From Microbacterium sp. MYb54 (GTDB taxonomy: Bacteria > Actinomycetota > Actinomycetes > Actinomycetales > Microbacteriaceae): a stretch of DNA of 64,000 nt. The position numbers were made by a program, and so were the translations under genes. Each line of letters starts with the position of its first letter. Within the stretch, counting starts at the first letter, position 1. Shown here one piece after another: positions 53,071 through 61,193 of the stretch. The notes under the pieces were generated by a model, which saw nothing but the letters and a program-made list of their open reading frames with translations, was not told the DNA's origin and made no database searches. The stretch is from contig NZ_PCPA01000010.1 of assembly GCF_002979515.1 (NCBI RefSeq), positions 62,001-126,000 on the forward strand. Direction: 5' to 3'.

Positions 53071-54174
53071 TCAGTTCAGTCGGCTCACGACCCAGAACGC
53101 GATGAACCCGATCACCACGATGATCGGAAGCCAGGTCCCACCTCGCTTCAGGCGACGTCCCTGCGGAGCGACTCCCGGTGGTGGTGTGCGCAGTCCCGCC
53201 GGCGGAGCGAAGGGCAGCGCCTGTCCAGGGTGCCGGCCCGATGCCGTGGCACCAGCGTCGTCGGCAGTCAGTCGCTCATCGCGCCACCGCGACCACTGAT
53301 CGAACTTCGCCAGCAGTGCGCCCACGACGCCGAACAACCACGCCCACGTCGCCGGGTCGAGCGTCGAGACCTTGCGCTGCGTGTAGAGGAACAGCCAGTC
53401 GTCGACGATCTCGACGTCGAGCTGGGCGGCGTTGTCGATGAACCGCGCCATGATGTCGGGCGTGAAGAGGTAGAGCGCATCGCGTTCGTATCCGGCGGGG
53501 CAGTACAGCGTGAAGTGCTGATCGAAGTCGCCTTCGAGCGACAGGCGCTGCGCCTTCTGGAACGATGCCGGAAGGTTCGACCCGAAACCGTTGTTGCCCT
53601 TCGCGTCGAGCACGATGTTCGGCAGGGGAGCATCGAGCTTCACCGCCACGTACCCCCAGTGGTAGGTCGTCGAGTTCTTTCCCGACTGCACCGTGTACTG
53701 GTAGTTGCCGAACTCCACGAAGCGCGGTCGGGTGCCCCGGACCAGGTCGGTCGACTGACGTGCGCGACCGAGGCTGAAGATCATGCCGGGAAGCGGAGGG
53801 TCTGCGAGCTTCGGCTCGTATGACATGCCGTTCGCCTGAGCGAATCGATGCAGCCGGTAGCGTCTGGCCTGCGCGTTGCGCGCGGCCAACCAGATCATCA
53901 CTCCCACTGCGGCGAGGAGGAGAAGGATCAGCACCAGCGGGATCGCCGCAGCGGCAGGTGAGGTGCCGAACGACCCGAGACTCAGGATCACGCCCACGAG
54001 GAGCGGGAGCATCACGATGGCAGCGATCGTCGCCGCCACGATGCCGATGATCGTGGATGCCGACAGACCTGCCGTCGGTCGTGAACGAAGCTCCGCGGCG
54101 AAGGCGCGCACGGCCGCCGCGTCGACCGGTTCGGTGAGAGGCCCGGCGTCGAAGGTCGGCGGCGGTGTCGTCAC
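53071..54174 (-). CDS. Hypothetical membrane protein with C-terminal anchor
   Basis: 367 residues from a GTG at 54174, which overlaps the upstream stop (GTGA). A short N-terminal region is followed by two membrane helices (about 43-73 and 83-105), a large soluble domain (about 110-300, with YQYTVQSGKNSTTYHWGYVAVKL in a beta-rich part) and a C-terminal membrane helix near the end (LPIIVVIGFIAFWVV). I do not recognise the family; the soluble part resembles DUF3137-type proteins only loosely. Coupled to the neighbouring unknown gene. Confidence 0.75.
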   Translation of the reverse strand: MTTPPPTFDAGPLTEPVDAAAVRAFAAELRSRPTAGLSASTIIGIVAATIAAIVMLPLLVGVILSLGSFGTSPAAAAIPLVLILLLLAAVGVMIWLAARNAQARRYRLHRFAQANGMSYEPKLADPPLPGMIFSLGRARQSTDLVRGTRPRFVEFGNYQYTVQSGKNSTTYHWGYVAVKLDAPLPNIVLDAKGNNGFGSNLPASFQKAQRLSLEGDFDQHFTLYCPAGYERDALYLFTPDIMARFIDNAAQLDVEIVDDWLFLYTQRKVSTLDPATWAWLFGVVGALLAKFDQWSRWRDERLTADDAGATASGRHPGQALPFAPPAGLRTPPPGVAPQGRRLKRGGTWLPIIVVIGFIAFWVVSRLN

Positions 54175-55139
54175 CGATTCACCGCATCGGCATCCCAGGT
54201 GAGGTCGGCGCCCTCCGGGATCGGGAGCGCCTCCAGACGCCCGTCGGCGCAGATGGCCGTGATCAGCTCGGACGACCCCGCCACGATCGTCGAGTCGAAG
54301 TCGACTTCGCCCACCATGACCCACGCGTGATCTTCGGGCCACAGGATGCTCGGACTCTGAGCGGACGGCGGGAACCCATGTTCTTCGGCTGGAAGGTCTC
54401 GCCAGGGGGCGCGCAGCACCCAGTCGGGGTCGGCGAAGGAGCGCGGTGATGCGGAGAACAGCACGTGCCCCCGCCCCGGCAGCTCGAACCTCGGCCCCTC
54501 CGAGATCTCGCGCGAGAGGATGCCCTCCTGCCAGGTGGGCTTGCGGAAGACGTTGTTGAACGGATCGCGTGTGCTGCGGTCGAGCATCGCCTGATGGTTC
54601 GGGTCGTCCGAGAAGGTCAGGAAGGCGCGCGATGGGGTGATGCCGACGAACCCCAGCAGACCGCCGCGTCCTTCCCAGAGCGCGGCGAATCCGGCATCCG
54701 GTGTCTGCGTATGCTCCTCGAGGTGGCCGGCGATCGCGGCGAGGAGATCCGGTGGGAGCTCGCCCTCCATCGGCGCCGAGAACTCGCGGCCATCCGGCGC
54801 CATCCCCATGCGCCCGTCGCCGTCTGGCGGTGTGCGCACGATCCGCTGCCACTGTGCCAGCGGATGCAGGACCGTGCCGAAGGTCGCGGCAGCCTGCGCC
54901 CAGGTGGCGGGTTCGTCGACGAACCGGTCCATGAGGGCCCGCTGTTCGGATTCCGGCATCCGCACCAGTTCGTCGGGCGTCGGGATCGCGCGGTCAGGCA
55001 GCGAACGGACGACGGCGGGATGAAAGACGCGCGCATACGCGGGGAAGCCCCGAGGGACCACGCCGTGCATGGTCTCGTACCCCGCATCGAGCCGCTCGCG
55101 CAGCCATGCACCCGCCGATGGATCAGACGTCCACTCCAT
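54171..55139 (-). CDS. Hypothetical protein, about 320 residues
   Basis: 322 residues with no signal peptide or membrane helix. Trp- and Pro-rich, starting MEWTSDPSAGAWLRERLD. The central part (FAALWEGRGGLLGF ... AFLTFSDDP) and the C-terminal PSILWPEDHAWVMVGEVDFDSTIVAGSSELITAI look well constrained. I do not recognise the family, though such proteins seem common in Microbacteriaceae. Coupled with the membrane protein gene downstream. Confidence 0.72.
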   Translation of the reverse strand: MEWTSDPSAGAWLRERLDAGYETMHGVVPRGFPAYARVFHPAVVRSLPDRAIPTPDELVRMPESEQRALMDRFVDEPATWAQAAATFGTVLHPLAQWQRIVRTPPDGDGRMGMAPDGREFSAPMEGELPPDLLAAIAGHLEEHTQTPDAGFAALWEGRGGLLGFVGITPSRAFLTFSDDPNHQAMLDRSTRDPFNNVFRKPTWQEGILSREISEGPRFELPGRGHVLFSASPRSFADPDWVLRAPWRDLPAEEHGFPPSAQSPSILWPEDHAWVMVGEVDFDSTIVAGSSELITAICADGRLEALPIPEGADLTWDADAVNR

Positions 55140-55209
55140 GCGACCACGCTACCCAACGCGCGCGGACTGCGACCATCGGTCGTGCAGGAAGTGCTCCTAG
55201 GCTGACGCT

Positions 55210-55863
55210 GTGAAGTCCGACACCGTTGCGCCGCCGACCTCCATCGTGTGGGCGTTCGGCCGCATCGTCGCCGGAGTCACGGTCATCGCGGTCCTCCTCT
55301 ACGCCTATCTCCTGCGCATCGCGGTCGGAGACGGCAACCCGCTCGACTACTTCGGCTACTTCACGAATCAGACCAGCCTGCTCGCCGCATTGATCCTGAT
55401 CAGCGCCGGAGCACTCGCGGTGAACGGTCGACCGATCCCGCCTTGGCTCACCCTGCTGAGGGGCATCGTGACCGCGTATCTGATCGTGGTCGGGGTGATC
55501 TACAACGTTCTCGTCCCCGGCACCGGCTCGGCGCCGCCCTGGGTGAGCGTGCTGCTGCACGTCGTGTTCCCGGTGCTCGTCGTGCTCGACTGGCTGCTGG
55601 TGGGTGATCGCTTCCGCCTGCCGTGGCGACGCCTCTGGATGCTCCTGCCGTATCCCCTCACCTGGCTCGTCGTGGTCCTGATCCGTGGCGTCACCGATGG
55701 CTGGGTACCGTACGGCTTCCTTCTTCCCGAACGCGGCCCGGTGTCGCTGCTCCTCCACATCATCGGCCTGCTCGTGGCGGTCCTCCTCGCCGGCCTCCTG
55801 GTCTGGGCAGCCAGCCGATTCCGTGGCGTCTGGGGCAGGGACGGCGGATCGGTCACCGGTTGA
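55210..55863 (+). CDS. Pr6Pr family integral membrane protein
   Basis: 217 residues with six predicted helices. The motif NPLDYFGYFTNQTSLLAALILI, the Asp/His-containing helix LLHVVFPVLVVLDWLLVGDR and the Pro-Tyr-Pro-rich WMLLPYPLTWLVVVLIRG are typical of the Pr6Pr/FAR-17a-like group. Membrane-bound, of unknown activity (the eukaryotic AIG1 relatives are fatty acid ester hydrolases). Confidence 0.85.
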   Translation: MKSDTVAPPTSIVWAFGRIVAGVTVIAVLLYAYLLRIAVGDGNPLDYFGYFTNQTSLLAALILISAGALAVNGRPIPPWLTLLRGIVTAYLIVVGVIYNVLVPGTGSAPPWVSVLLHVVFPVLVVLDWLLVGDRFRLPWRRLWMLLPYPLTWLVVVLIRGVTDGWVPYGFLLPERGPVSLLLHIIGLLVAVLLAGLLVWAASRFRGVWGRDGGSVTG

Positions 55864-55949
55864 GCAGATCCGACGCTGTGCTGCCACCGGGGTGGGCGCT
55901 ACGGTAGGAATCGCGTCGCGCGAGCCGACTGTCTTGGGGGAGAGTTCGA

Positions 55950-56963
55950 ATGCTGAATCAGGCCGAAGCCGTGTCCGGTGAGCGGATCTTCCGCAGGAAT
56001 CCAGTCCGTTCGGCCGTCGGGGCTATCGTGCTCTCGGCGGTGCTGTCGGCGGCGACGCTCTTCCTGCTCCCGAAGTTCCTGCCGGGCACCATGAAGATCT
56101 CGACTCGCGGCGTGCTGGTGCTCGTCGTCGCGATCGCGCTGACCATCGCCGTGTTCGCCGGGTTCTTCTGGTTCCGCAACATCCGGATCGTCGTGCGCCC
56201 CGACGCGGTCGAGATCGGGAAGGCCGGCAGCCGCGAGACGTTCTCGAGGGCGACGACCGCCTTCCGCTCGAAGATCACCGAGCACCGCACCAACGGACTG
56301 CCCAGCGGAACGACGCGCGCTCTGGTCGTGCACAGCGGTGACCGGGAGATCACGATCGAGCTGCCCGGCTACACGCGGTCGCTGTTCAACGAGCTGATGG
56401 CGACGCTCAACCCCATCGCGCAGCCGGTGTTCGACGATCCCGTCGCGGCTGCGCGCGCGGGCGCCCAGCTGCCGACGCAGTTCACGATCGACGCCACGGG
56501 CGAGCGGCGTCTGGCCTCGCGCATCACGATCGCCGCGGTCGTGTTCCTCGTCATCGCCATCGGCGTCGGACTGCTGGTGATCGTTCCGGGCTTCGTCGAG
56601 AGTGAGCTCTCGGCCCTCATCCTGCTCGCGCCGTTCGCCGCGTTCGCCGCCATCGGATTCGGGATCGGAGCCGTGCAGCGCCGACGTGTCGTGCGGTCGA
56701 TTCCCGCCCTCGTCTCGATCGACACCCACGGCATCCGCATCGACGGAGTCGACAACCCCTACACGCAGCTCAGCCGCATCTGGCTGACCCCGCCGGCCTA
56801 CCCGGTCAAGCGCCTGCGCCTCGCACGCGCCGGAGGCAAGACGACCACCCACCTGCTGGCATCTTCCCGCGTCGGGATCACGCCCGACTACGACGACCTC
56901 CTGCTCGCCGTCCGAGCAAGGACGGCGCATCTGCCCGGCCTCCTCTCCCTGGACCTCGAGTGA
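55950..56963 (+). CDS. Hypothetical membrane protein with PH-like region
   Basis: 337 residues. Two membrane helices near the N-terminus (about 25-48 and 52-75) are followed by a soluble segment reading IRIVVRPDAVEIGKAGSRETFSRATTAFRSKITE, then two more helices (about 190-215 and 220-240) and a repeat-like second soluble segment SIDTHGIRIDGVDNPYTQLSRIWLTPP. The pattern of helix pair plus PH-like beta region, twice, suggests a duplicated bacterial PH-domain protein. No closer function. Its stop overlaps the next start. Confidence 0.72.
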   Translation: MLNQAEAVSGERIFRRNPVRSAVGAIVLSAVLSAATLFLLPKFLPGTMKISTRGVLVLVVAIALTIAVFAGFFWFRNIRIVVRPDAVEIGKAGSRETFSRATTAFRSKITEHRTNGLPSGTTRALVVHSGDREITIELPGYTRSLFNELMATLNPIAQPVFDDPVAAARAGAQLPTQFTIDATGERRLASRITIAAVVFLVIAIGVGLLVIVPGFVESELSALILLAPFAAFAAIGFGIGAVQRRRVVRSIPALVSIDTHGIRIDGVDNPYTQLSRIWLTPPAYPVKRLRLARAGGKTTTHLLASSRVGITPDYDDLLLAVRARTAHLPGLLSLDLE

Positions 56964-57547
56964 CCGGGGAGCGGGGGCACGACCCCGAGTACCCGATTCG
57001 CACCGAGCGACTGATCCTGCGTCCCATCGCGCCGGCCGATGCCGCACCGATGCACGTCTACAAGTCGGATCCGGATGCCGTGCAGTACGTGCCTTACGCG
57101 CCGCTGGAGCTCGCAGACGTCGAGCATCGCATCGCGACCACCTGGTCGAACACCCGCTTCGCGAAGGAGGGCGACGCCGTCTCCCTCGCCGTCGAGGCGC
57201 CTGCGACCGGTGGGCTGGTCGGCGACGTGGTGCTGTTCTGGCGCAGCGAGACCGACCGATCCGGTGAGGTCGGGTACATCTTCGACCCGCGCGCCGGCGG
57301 TCGCGGGTACGCGACGGAGGCCGTCGGCGCGCTCCTCGAACTCGGGTTCGACGGGCTGGGCCTGCACCGGATCGTCGCGCGGATCGACGAGCGGAACACG
57401 GCATCGGCCAGGGTCGTCGAGCGGCTCGGCTTCCGACGCGAGGCGCGACTGGTGGAGAGCGAATGGTTCAAGGACGAGTGGACGACTCTGCTCGTCTACG
57501 CGCTCCTCGAGGATGAGTGGCGAGAACGAGGCGGGACCGGGAGATGA
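56960..57547 (+). CDS. GNAT family N-acetyltransferase (RimJ/RimL-like)
   Basis: 195 residues with a GTG start overlapping the previous stop. RimJ/RimL-type GNAT: IRTERLILRPIAPADAAPMHVYKSDPDAV, GEVGYIFDPRAGGRGYATEAVGALLELGFDGLGLHRIVARIDERNTASARVVERLGFRREARLVESEWFKDEWTTLLVYALLEDEW. The acetyl-CoA loop is AGGRGYATEAV. Substrate unknown. Followed by a hairpin before the sulfatase. Confidence 0.92.
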   Translation: MTGERGHDPEYPIRTERLILRPIAPADAAPMHVYKSDPDAVQYVPYAPLELADVEHRIATTWSNTRFAKEGDAVSLAVEAPATGGLVGDVVLFWRSETDRSGEVGYIFDPRAGGRGYATEAVGALLELGFDGLGLHRIVARIDERNTASARVVERLGFRREARLVESEWFKDEWTTLLVYALLEDEWRERGGTGR

Positions 57548-57551
57548 CGAA

Positions 57552-57584
57552 GGGCGGCATGCGATCGGTGATCGCACGCCGCCC
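57552..57584. terminator. Hairpin terminator between acetyltransferase and sulfatase
   Basis: Fifteen-base stem (57552-57566 with 57570-57584) with one mismatch and a GGT loop, between convergent genes. Confidence 0.6.
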
Positions 57585-57598
57585 GAGGCCAGCTTCGG

Positions 57599-59962
57599 CT
57601 ACTGCTTGAGCATCGCCACCGTGAGCTTGTGCTCGTCGTCGATCAGGTGCGAGTGATCGTCGTCGCCGATGTCGATGCGCACCCAGTCGAGCGTCCCGGT
57701 GAAGGCGTTGCCCGTTGCCTGGTAGTCGGGAGAGACGGGCGAGGCGAGGTCGCAGCCGACGTCGACCGTCTCGTCGAAGGTGAACTGGAACGGGATCGTC
57801 TTCCCGATGCGACCTTCACCGATCTTCTCCTCGCCGACGAACAGCGTGACGGTGCCGCCCTTGGCGAGCCCACCGCCGTCGTAGGCGAAGTGGGCGCGCA
57901 GATCCTGATGACCGGCGGGAACGGTGCTGTCGGAGCGGACGATGTCGACGTCGATGCCGAGCAGGTTGTAGGCGAAGGCGAGTCGGCCGCCGGTCGTGTA
58001 GAACGACCACCCGCCGTACGCCCCGCCCTGCGCGATGATCACACCATCGGCACCGGCCTCCGGCACCGTCGCCTGTGCAGTGACCGTCCACGACTTGTTC
58101 TTGATGTTGATCGTGGTGTTCTCGCTCAGCCGCTTCATCCCGGGGTAGAACTTCTGCGAGTCGCTGACGATGAGCTGCGGGCGACCGGCGATGTCGGGGT
58201 TCATCCGCTCCGCCGACCGGATGTCGAGCGGCAGCACGTTGAAGCGCGCGGCCTGGATGAGGAACAACCGCTGCAGGTGTGCGAGACGCTCGGGCTCGGC
58301 GGCTGCGAGGTCGTTCGACTGGGTCCAGTCCTCTTCGACGTTGTAGAGCTCCCACACGTCGTCGTCGAGACCGTGCGACGAGGCCAGCCACGGGTCCTTG
58401 TGCTTCGCGACGGCGGTCCACCCCTTGTGATAGATCGCGCGGTTGCCGAGCATCTCGAAGTACTGCGTCTCGTGCTGCTCCGGCGCGTCGGCGCTGTCAT
58501 CCGCGAACGTGTAGTTCATCGGCGTCCCCTCATAGGGGCGCTGGGTCACACCGTTGACGGTCGTCGGCTCGGGGATGCCGGCCGCGGCGAGCACGGTCGG
58601 GGCGACGTCGATCACGTGGCTGAACTGGTTGCGGATGCCGCCCTTCTCCACCCCTCCGTTCGGCCAGCTCACGATCGTGCCGTTGCGGGTGCCGCCCCAG
58701 TGGCTGGCGACCTGCTTGGTCCACTGGTAGGGCGTGTCCATCGCGTGCGCCCAGCCGATCGCGTAGTGGTTGTACGAGTTCGGGGTGCCGATGTCGTCGA
58801 TGTGGTCGGCGACGTACTGCTCGGTCTCGATCTCGTTCATGTGGTTGATCGTGAAGCTCTCGTTGGTCGTGCCGTGCATCGACCCCTCGGCGCTCGCACC
58901 GTTGTCGCCGATGATCACATAGACGAGGGTGTCGTCGAGGATGCCGAGCTCTTCGTAGGCGTCGAGCAGGCGGCCGACGTGGTGGTCGGCATACGCGAGG
59001 AACCCGGCATAGACCTCCATCTGTCGGGCCAGGGCCGGCTTGATCAGGTCGCTCATCTCGTCCCACGAGGGGATGCCGGGGCTGCGCTCGGTGAGCACCG
59101 CGTCGGCGGGGATCACTCCGAGCTCGATCTGACGGGCGAAGGTCTCCTTGCGCAGCTCGTCCCACCCCTGATCGAAGGCGCCCTTGTACTTGTCGGCCCA
59201 CTCGGTCGGCACGTGGTGCGGTGCATGCGTGGCGCCGGGGGCGAAGTAGGTGAAGAACGGCACATCGGGGGCGAGCGACTTCTGCGCACGGGCCCAGGCG
59301 ATCGCCTTGTCTGTCATGTCGCCCATGAAGTGGTAGCCGTCCTCGGGCGTGCCCCACGGTTCGACGGGCGTCGTGTTCTCGTAGATCGCCGGGTACCACT
59401 GGTTGGTCTCGCCCCCGATGAACCCGTAGAAGTACTCGAAGCCGTTGCCGGGGGTCGGCCAGCCGTCGAACGGGCCGATCGCGCTGGCCTGCCAGGCCGG
59501 AACCTCGTGGCATTTGCCGAACTGGGCGGTGTTGTAGCCGTTGAGCTTGAGCGTCTCGGCGAGCGGGGCGCAGCTGTTGGGGCGCAGCGAGTTGTACCCG
59601 GGCGCGGACGTCGCGATCTCGGTGATGCCCCCCATGCCGACCGTGTGGTGGTTGCGGCCGCTGAGCAGGGCTGCCCTGGTCGGAGAGCACAGAGCCGTGG
59701 TGTGGAAGCGGGTGTACTTCAGACCCGCAGCCGCCACACGCTCGAAGTTGGGGGTGTGCACAGGGCCGCCGAAAGCGCTCGATGCACCGAACCCGGTGTC
59801 GTCGATGAGCACGACGAGCACGTTCGGTGATCCCTCGGGTGGGCGCACCGGCGTGATCGGCGGGAACGACGTGTCAGGGTCGGTCGCGTCGTAGGTGACC
59901 GTGCCCGTGTAGGCCAGATCGGGGATCGGAAGACTGGAACGCTGGGGCTCGGACATGCTCAC
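57599..59962 (-). CDS. Arylsulfatase
   Basis: 787-residue type I sulfatase hydrolysing sulfate esters. The formylglycine signature is TALCSPTRAALLSGRNHHTVGMG, where the Cys is converted by a formylglycine-generating enzyme encoded elsewhere. The metal-binding beginning VLVVLIDDTGFGASSAFGGPVHTPNFERVA and VYVIIGDNGASAEGSMHGTTNE are clear. The length matches the AtsD-type enzymes of mycobacteria. There is no signal peptide in the first 30 residues, so it is probably cytoplasmic or exported by another route. Upstream 120 bp contain its promoter region, shared with the next divergent gene. Confidence 0.95.
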   Translation of the reverse strand: MSMSEPQRSSLPIPDLAYTGTVTYDATDPDTSFPPITPVRPPEGSPNVLVVLIDDTGFGASSAFGGPVHTPNFERVAAAGLKYTRFHTTALCSPTRAALLSGRNHHTVGMGGITEIATSAPGYNSLRPNSCAPLAETLKLNGYNTAQFGKCHEVPAWQASAIGPFDGWPTPGNGFEYFYGFIGGETNQWYPAIYENTTPVEPWGTPEDGYHFMGDMTDKAIAWARAQKSLAPDVPFFTYFAPGATHAPHHVPTEWADKYKGAFDQGWDELRKETFARQIELGVIPADAVLTERSPGIPSWDEMSDLIKPALARQMEVYAGFLAYADHHVGRLLDAYEELGILDDTLVYVIIGDNGASAEGSMHGTTNESFTINHMNEIETEQYVADHIDDIGTPNSYNHYAIGWAHAMDTPYQWTKQVASHWGGTRNGTIVSWPNGGVEKGGIRNQFSHVIDVAPTVLAAAGIPEPTTVNGVTQRPYEGTPMNYTFADDSADAPEQHETQYFEMLGNRAIYHKGWTAVAKHKDPWLASSHGLDDDVWELYNVEEDWTQSNDLAAAEPERLAHLQRLFLIQAARFNVLPLDIRSAERMNPDIAGRPQLIVSDSQKFYPGMKRLSENTTINIKNKSWTVTAQATVPEAGADGVIIAQGGAYGGWSFYTTGGRLAFAYNLLGIDVDIVRSDSTVPAGHQDLRAHFAYDGGGLAKGGTVTLFVGEEKIGEGRIGKTIPFQFTFDETVDVGCDLASPVSPDYQATGNAFTGTLDWVRIDIGDDDHSHLIDDEHKLTVAMLKQ

Positions 59963-60084
59963 TCCTACGGCTCTCGGCGAGCAGAGCAGCCCGCTTCGCG
60001 CCCAGCCTAAGCAGGGCGCTCCGGGGTGTCACCACCCTCGGCGGGTGAGTTTGCGGGTGAGTTTCGACGGGCATAATCAAGGGT

Positions 60085-60441
60085 GTGACTGCGACTGCAA
60101 CCCTCCCCTCCCTCGACGGCCGCCGATTCCGGATGGTGTCGTCCACGACCTCTGCGGTCGACCCGGAATCCCCGAGCATCTTCGAGTACTTCGAACGCGA
60201 CGGAGCGATCTGGGGTGGGTACGAGGGCGACACGGTCACGTTCGGCAAGTTCGTCGGCACGCGCACGGGTGACACGATCTGGGTTTCGTTCGTGCACGTG
60301 CTCAAGACCGACGGAACGGTCGTGACCGGAGACGGCGAGAGCGAGCTGGAGCTGACCGACGACGGCGGCATCCGCCTCGTGGAGCACTACGAGATGCACG
60401 GGCTCCCGCAGCTCAGCGTGTGCGAGGAGATCTCCGCCTGA
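60085..60441 (+). CDS. Small conserved protein (annotated n-acetylglutamate synthase-like)
   Basis: 118 residues, GTG start. Beta-rich with the pattern LDGRRFRMVSSTTSAVDPESPSIFEYFERDGAIWGGYEGDTVTFGKFVGTRTGDTIWVSFVHVLKTDGTVVTGDGESELEL. This matches a small family widely labelled n-acetylglutamate synthase, although it is far shorter than, and not homologous in appearance to, ArgA/ArgJ enzymes. A lipocalin-like fold is plausible. Real function unknown. Convergent with the Lrp-type gene by 11 bp. Confidence 0.72.
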   Translation: MTATATLPSLDGRRFRMVSSTTSAVDPESPSIFEYFERDGAIWGGYEGDTVTFGKFVGTRTGDTIWVSFVHVLKTDGTVVTGDGESELELTDDGGIRLVEHYEMHGLPQLSVCEEISA

Positions 60442-60452
60442 CGGATGGCGCG

Positions 60453-61043
60453 TCAGCGGGGCGGGAGTGCATCGCGACCGGGTGAAGCGGGCGTCCACCG
60501 CGTCATGCCGAGGGGCGCGGTGTCGGCATCGCGCTCCGGCAGGTCGGCCGGCAGCAGGTACGGACGACGGATGACCTCGTCGAGCACGACGACGCTCACG
60601 ACCGTGCGCACCTCGGGCAGCTGGGCGATCACTCCGGTGGAGAACTCGTGCACGCCGCTGACGTCGACGGCGCGGATCAGCAGCATCGCATCGTGCTCGC
60701 CGGTCGTGATGGCGCACCACTCGACGTCGGGCATCTCCAGCACTCGTTCGCGGAATGAGGCCCAGGCCTGCGGCATCACCGTGACGAAAACGAGCGCACC
60801 GATCGAGAGCCCGGCCTTCGCCTGATCGACCCGTGCGCTGAAGCCGGTGATGACCCCGTCGTGCACCAGCGACTCGACGCGCGTGTACGCATTCGCGCGG
60901 GAGATCCCCACCTTGTCGGCGAGGGCGGCGATCGAGACGCGACCGTTATCACGCAGTACTTCGAGGATTCTGTATGCCGTCTCGTCCAAAGGTGCGGCAC
61001 TTCGTCCAGAATGCTTCGACGGTTCCGCGTCCTTGCTGGACAT
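60453..61043 (-). CDS. Lrp/AsnC family transcriptional regulator
   Basis: 196 residues from the ATG at 61043; the frame is open upstream for 35 residues but that part overlaps the repeat sites. The winged helix is LDETAYRILEVLRDNGRVSIAALADKVGISRANAYTRVESLVHDGVITGFSARVD (about 18-70) and a RAM/AsnC ligand domain follows (about 80-155: IGALVFVTVMPQAWASFRERVLEMPDVEWCAITTGEHDAMLLIRAVD). It is divergent from a peptide ABC transporter, with three phased repeats between and at its own start, so it very probably controls both. Confidence 0.92.
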   Translation of the reverse strand: MSSKDAEPSKHSGRSAAPLDETAYRILEVLRDNGRVSIAALADKVGISRANAYTRVESLVHDGVITGFSARVDQAKAGLSIGALVFVTVMPQAWASFRERVLEMPDVEWCAITTGEHDAMLLIRAVDVSGVHEFSTGVIAQLPEVRTVVSVVVLDEVIRRPYLLPADLPERDADTAPLGMTRWTPASPGRDALPPR

Positions 61044-61105
61044 ATTGTTCCTCACATCCGAGGTTCTGGACAGAGCGTGCCGAGGTGACCCGCTCTTGCT
61101 GGACA
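61032..61105. promoter_or_regulatory. Phased repeats between Lrp-type gene and ABC transporter
   Basis: CTTGCTGGACA occurs at 61032-61042 and 61095-61105, 63 bases apart (about six helical turns). TTCTGGACA at 61064-61072 lies midway, with GGACA cores 30 and 33 bases apart. TTCTGGACGA also occurs inverted at 61002-61011. Probable binding sites for the Lrp-type regulator. Confidence 0.6.
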
Positions 61106-61193
61106 CATCGTCGCATATGATGCGAATCTGATCCACGGTCGTCCACATCGGTGGCGACTCACCCGAATGTACTCCTCGCCTCTGGAGGCCCTC

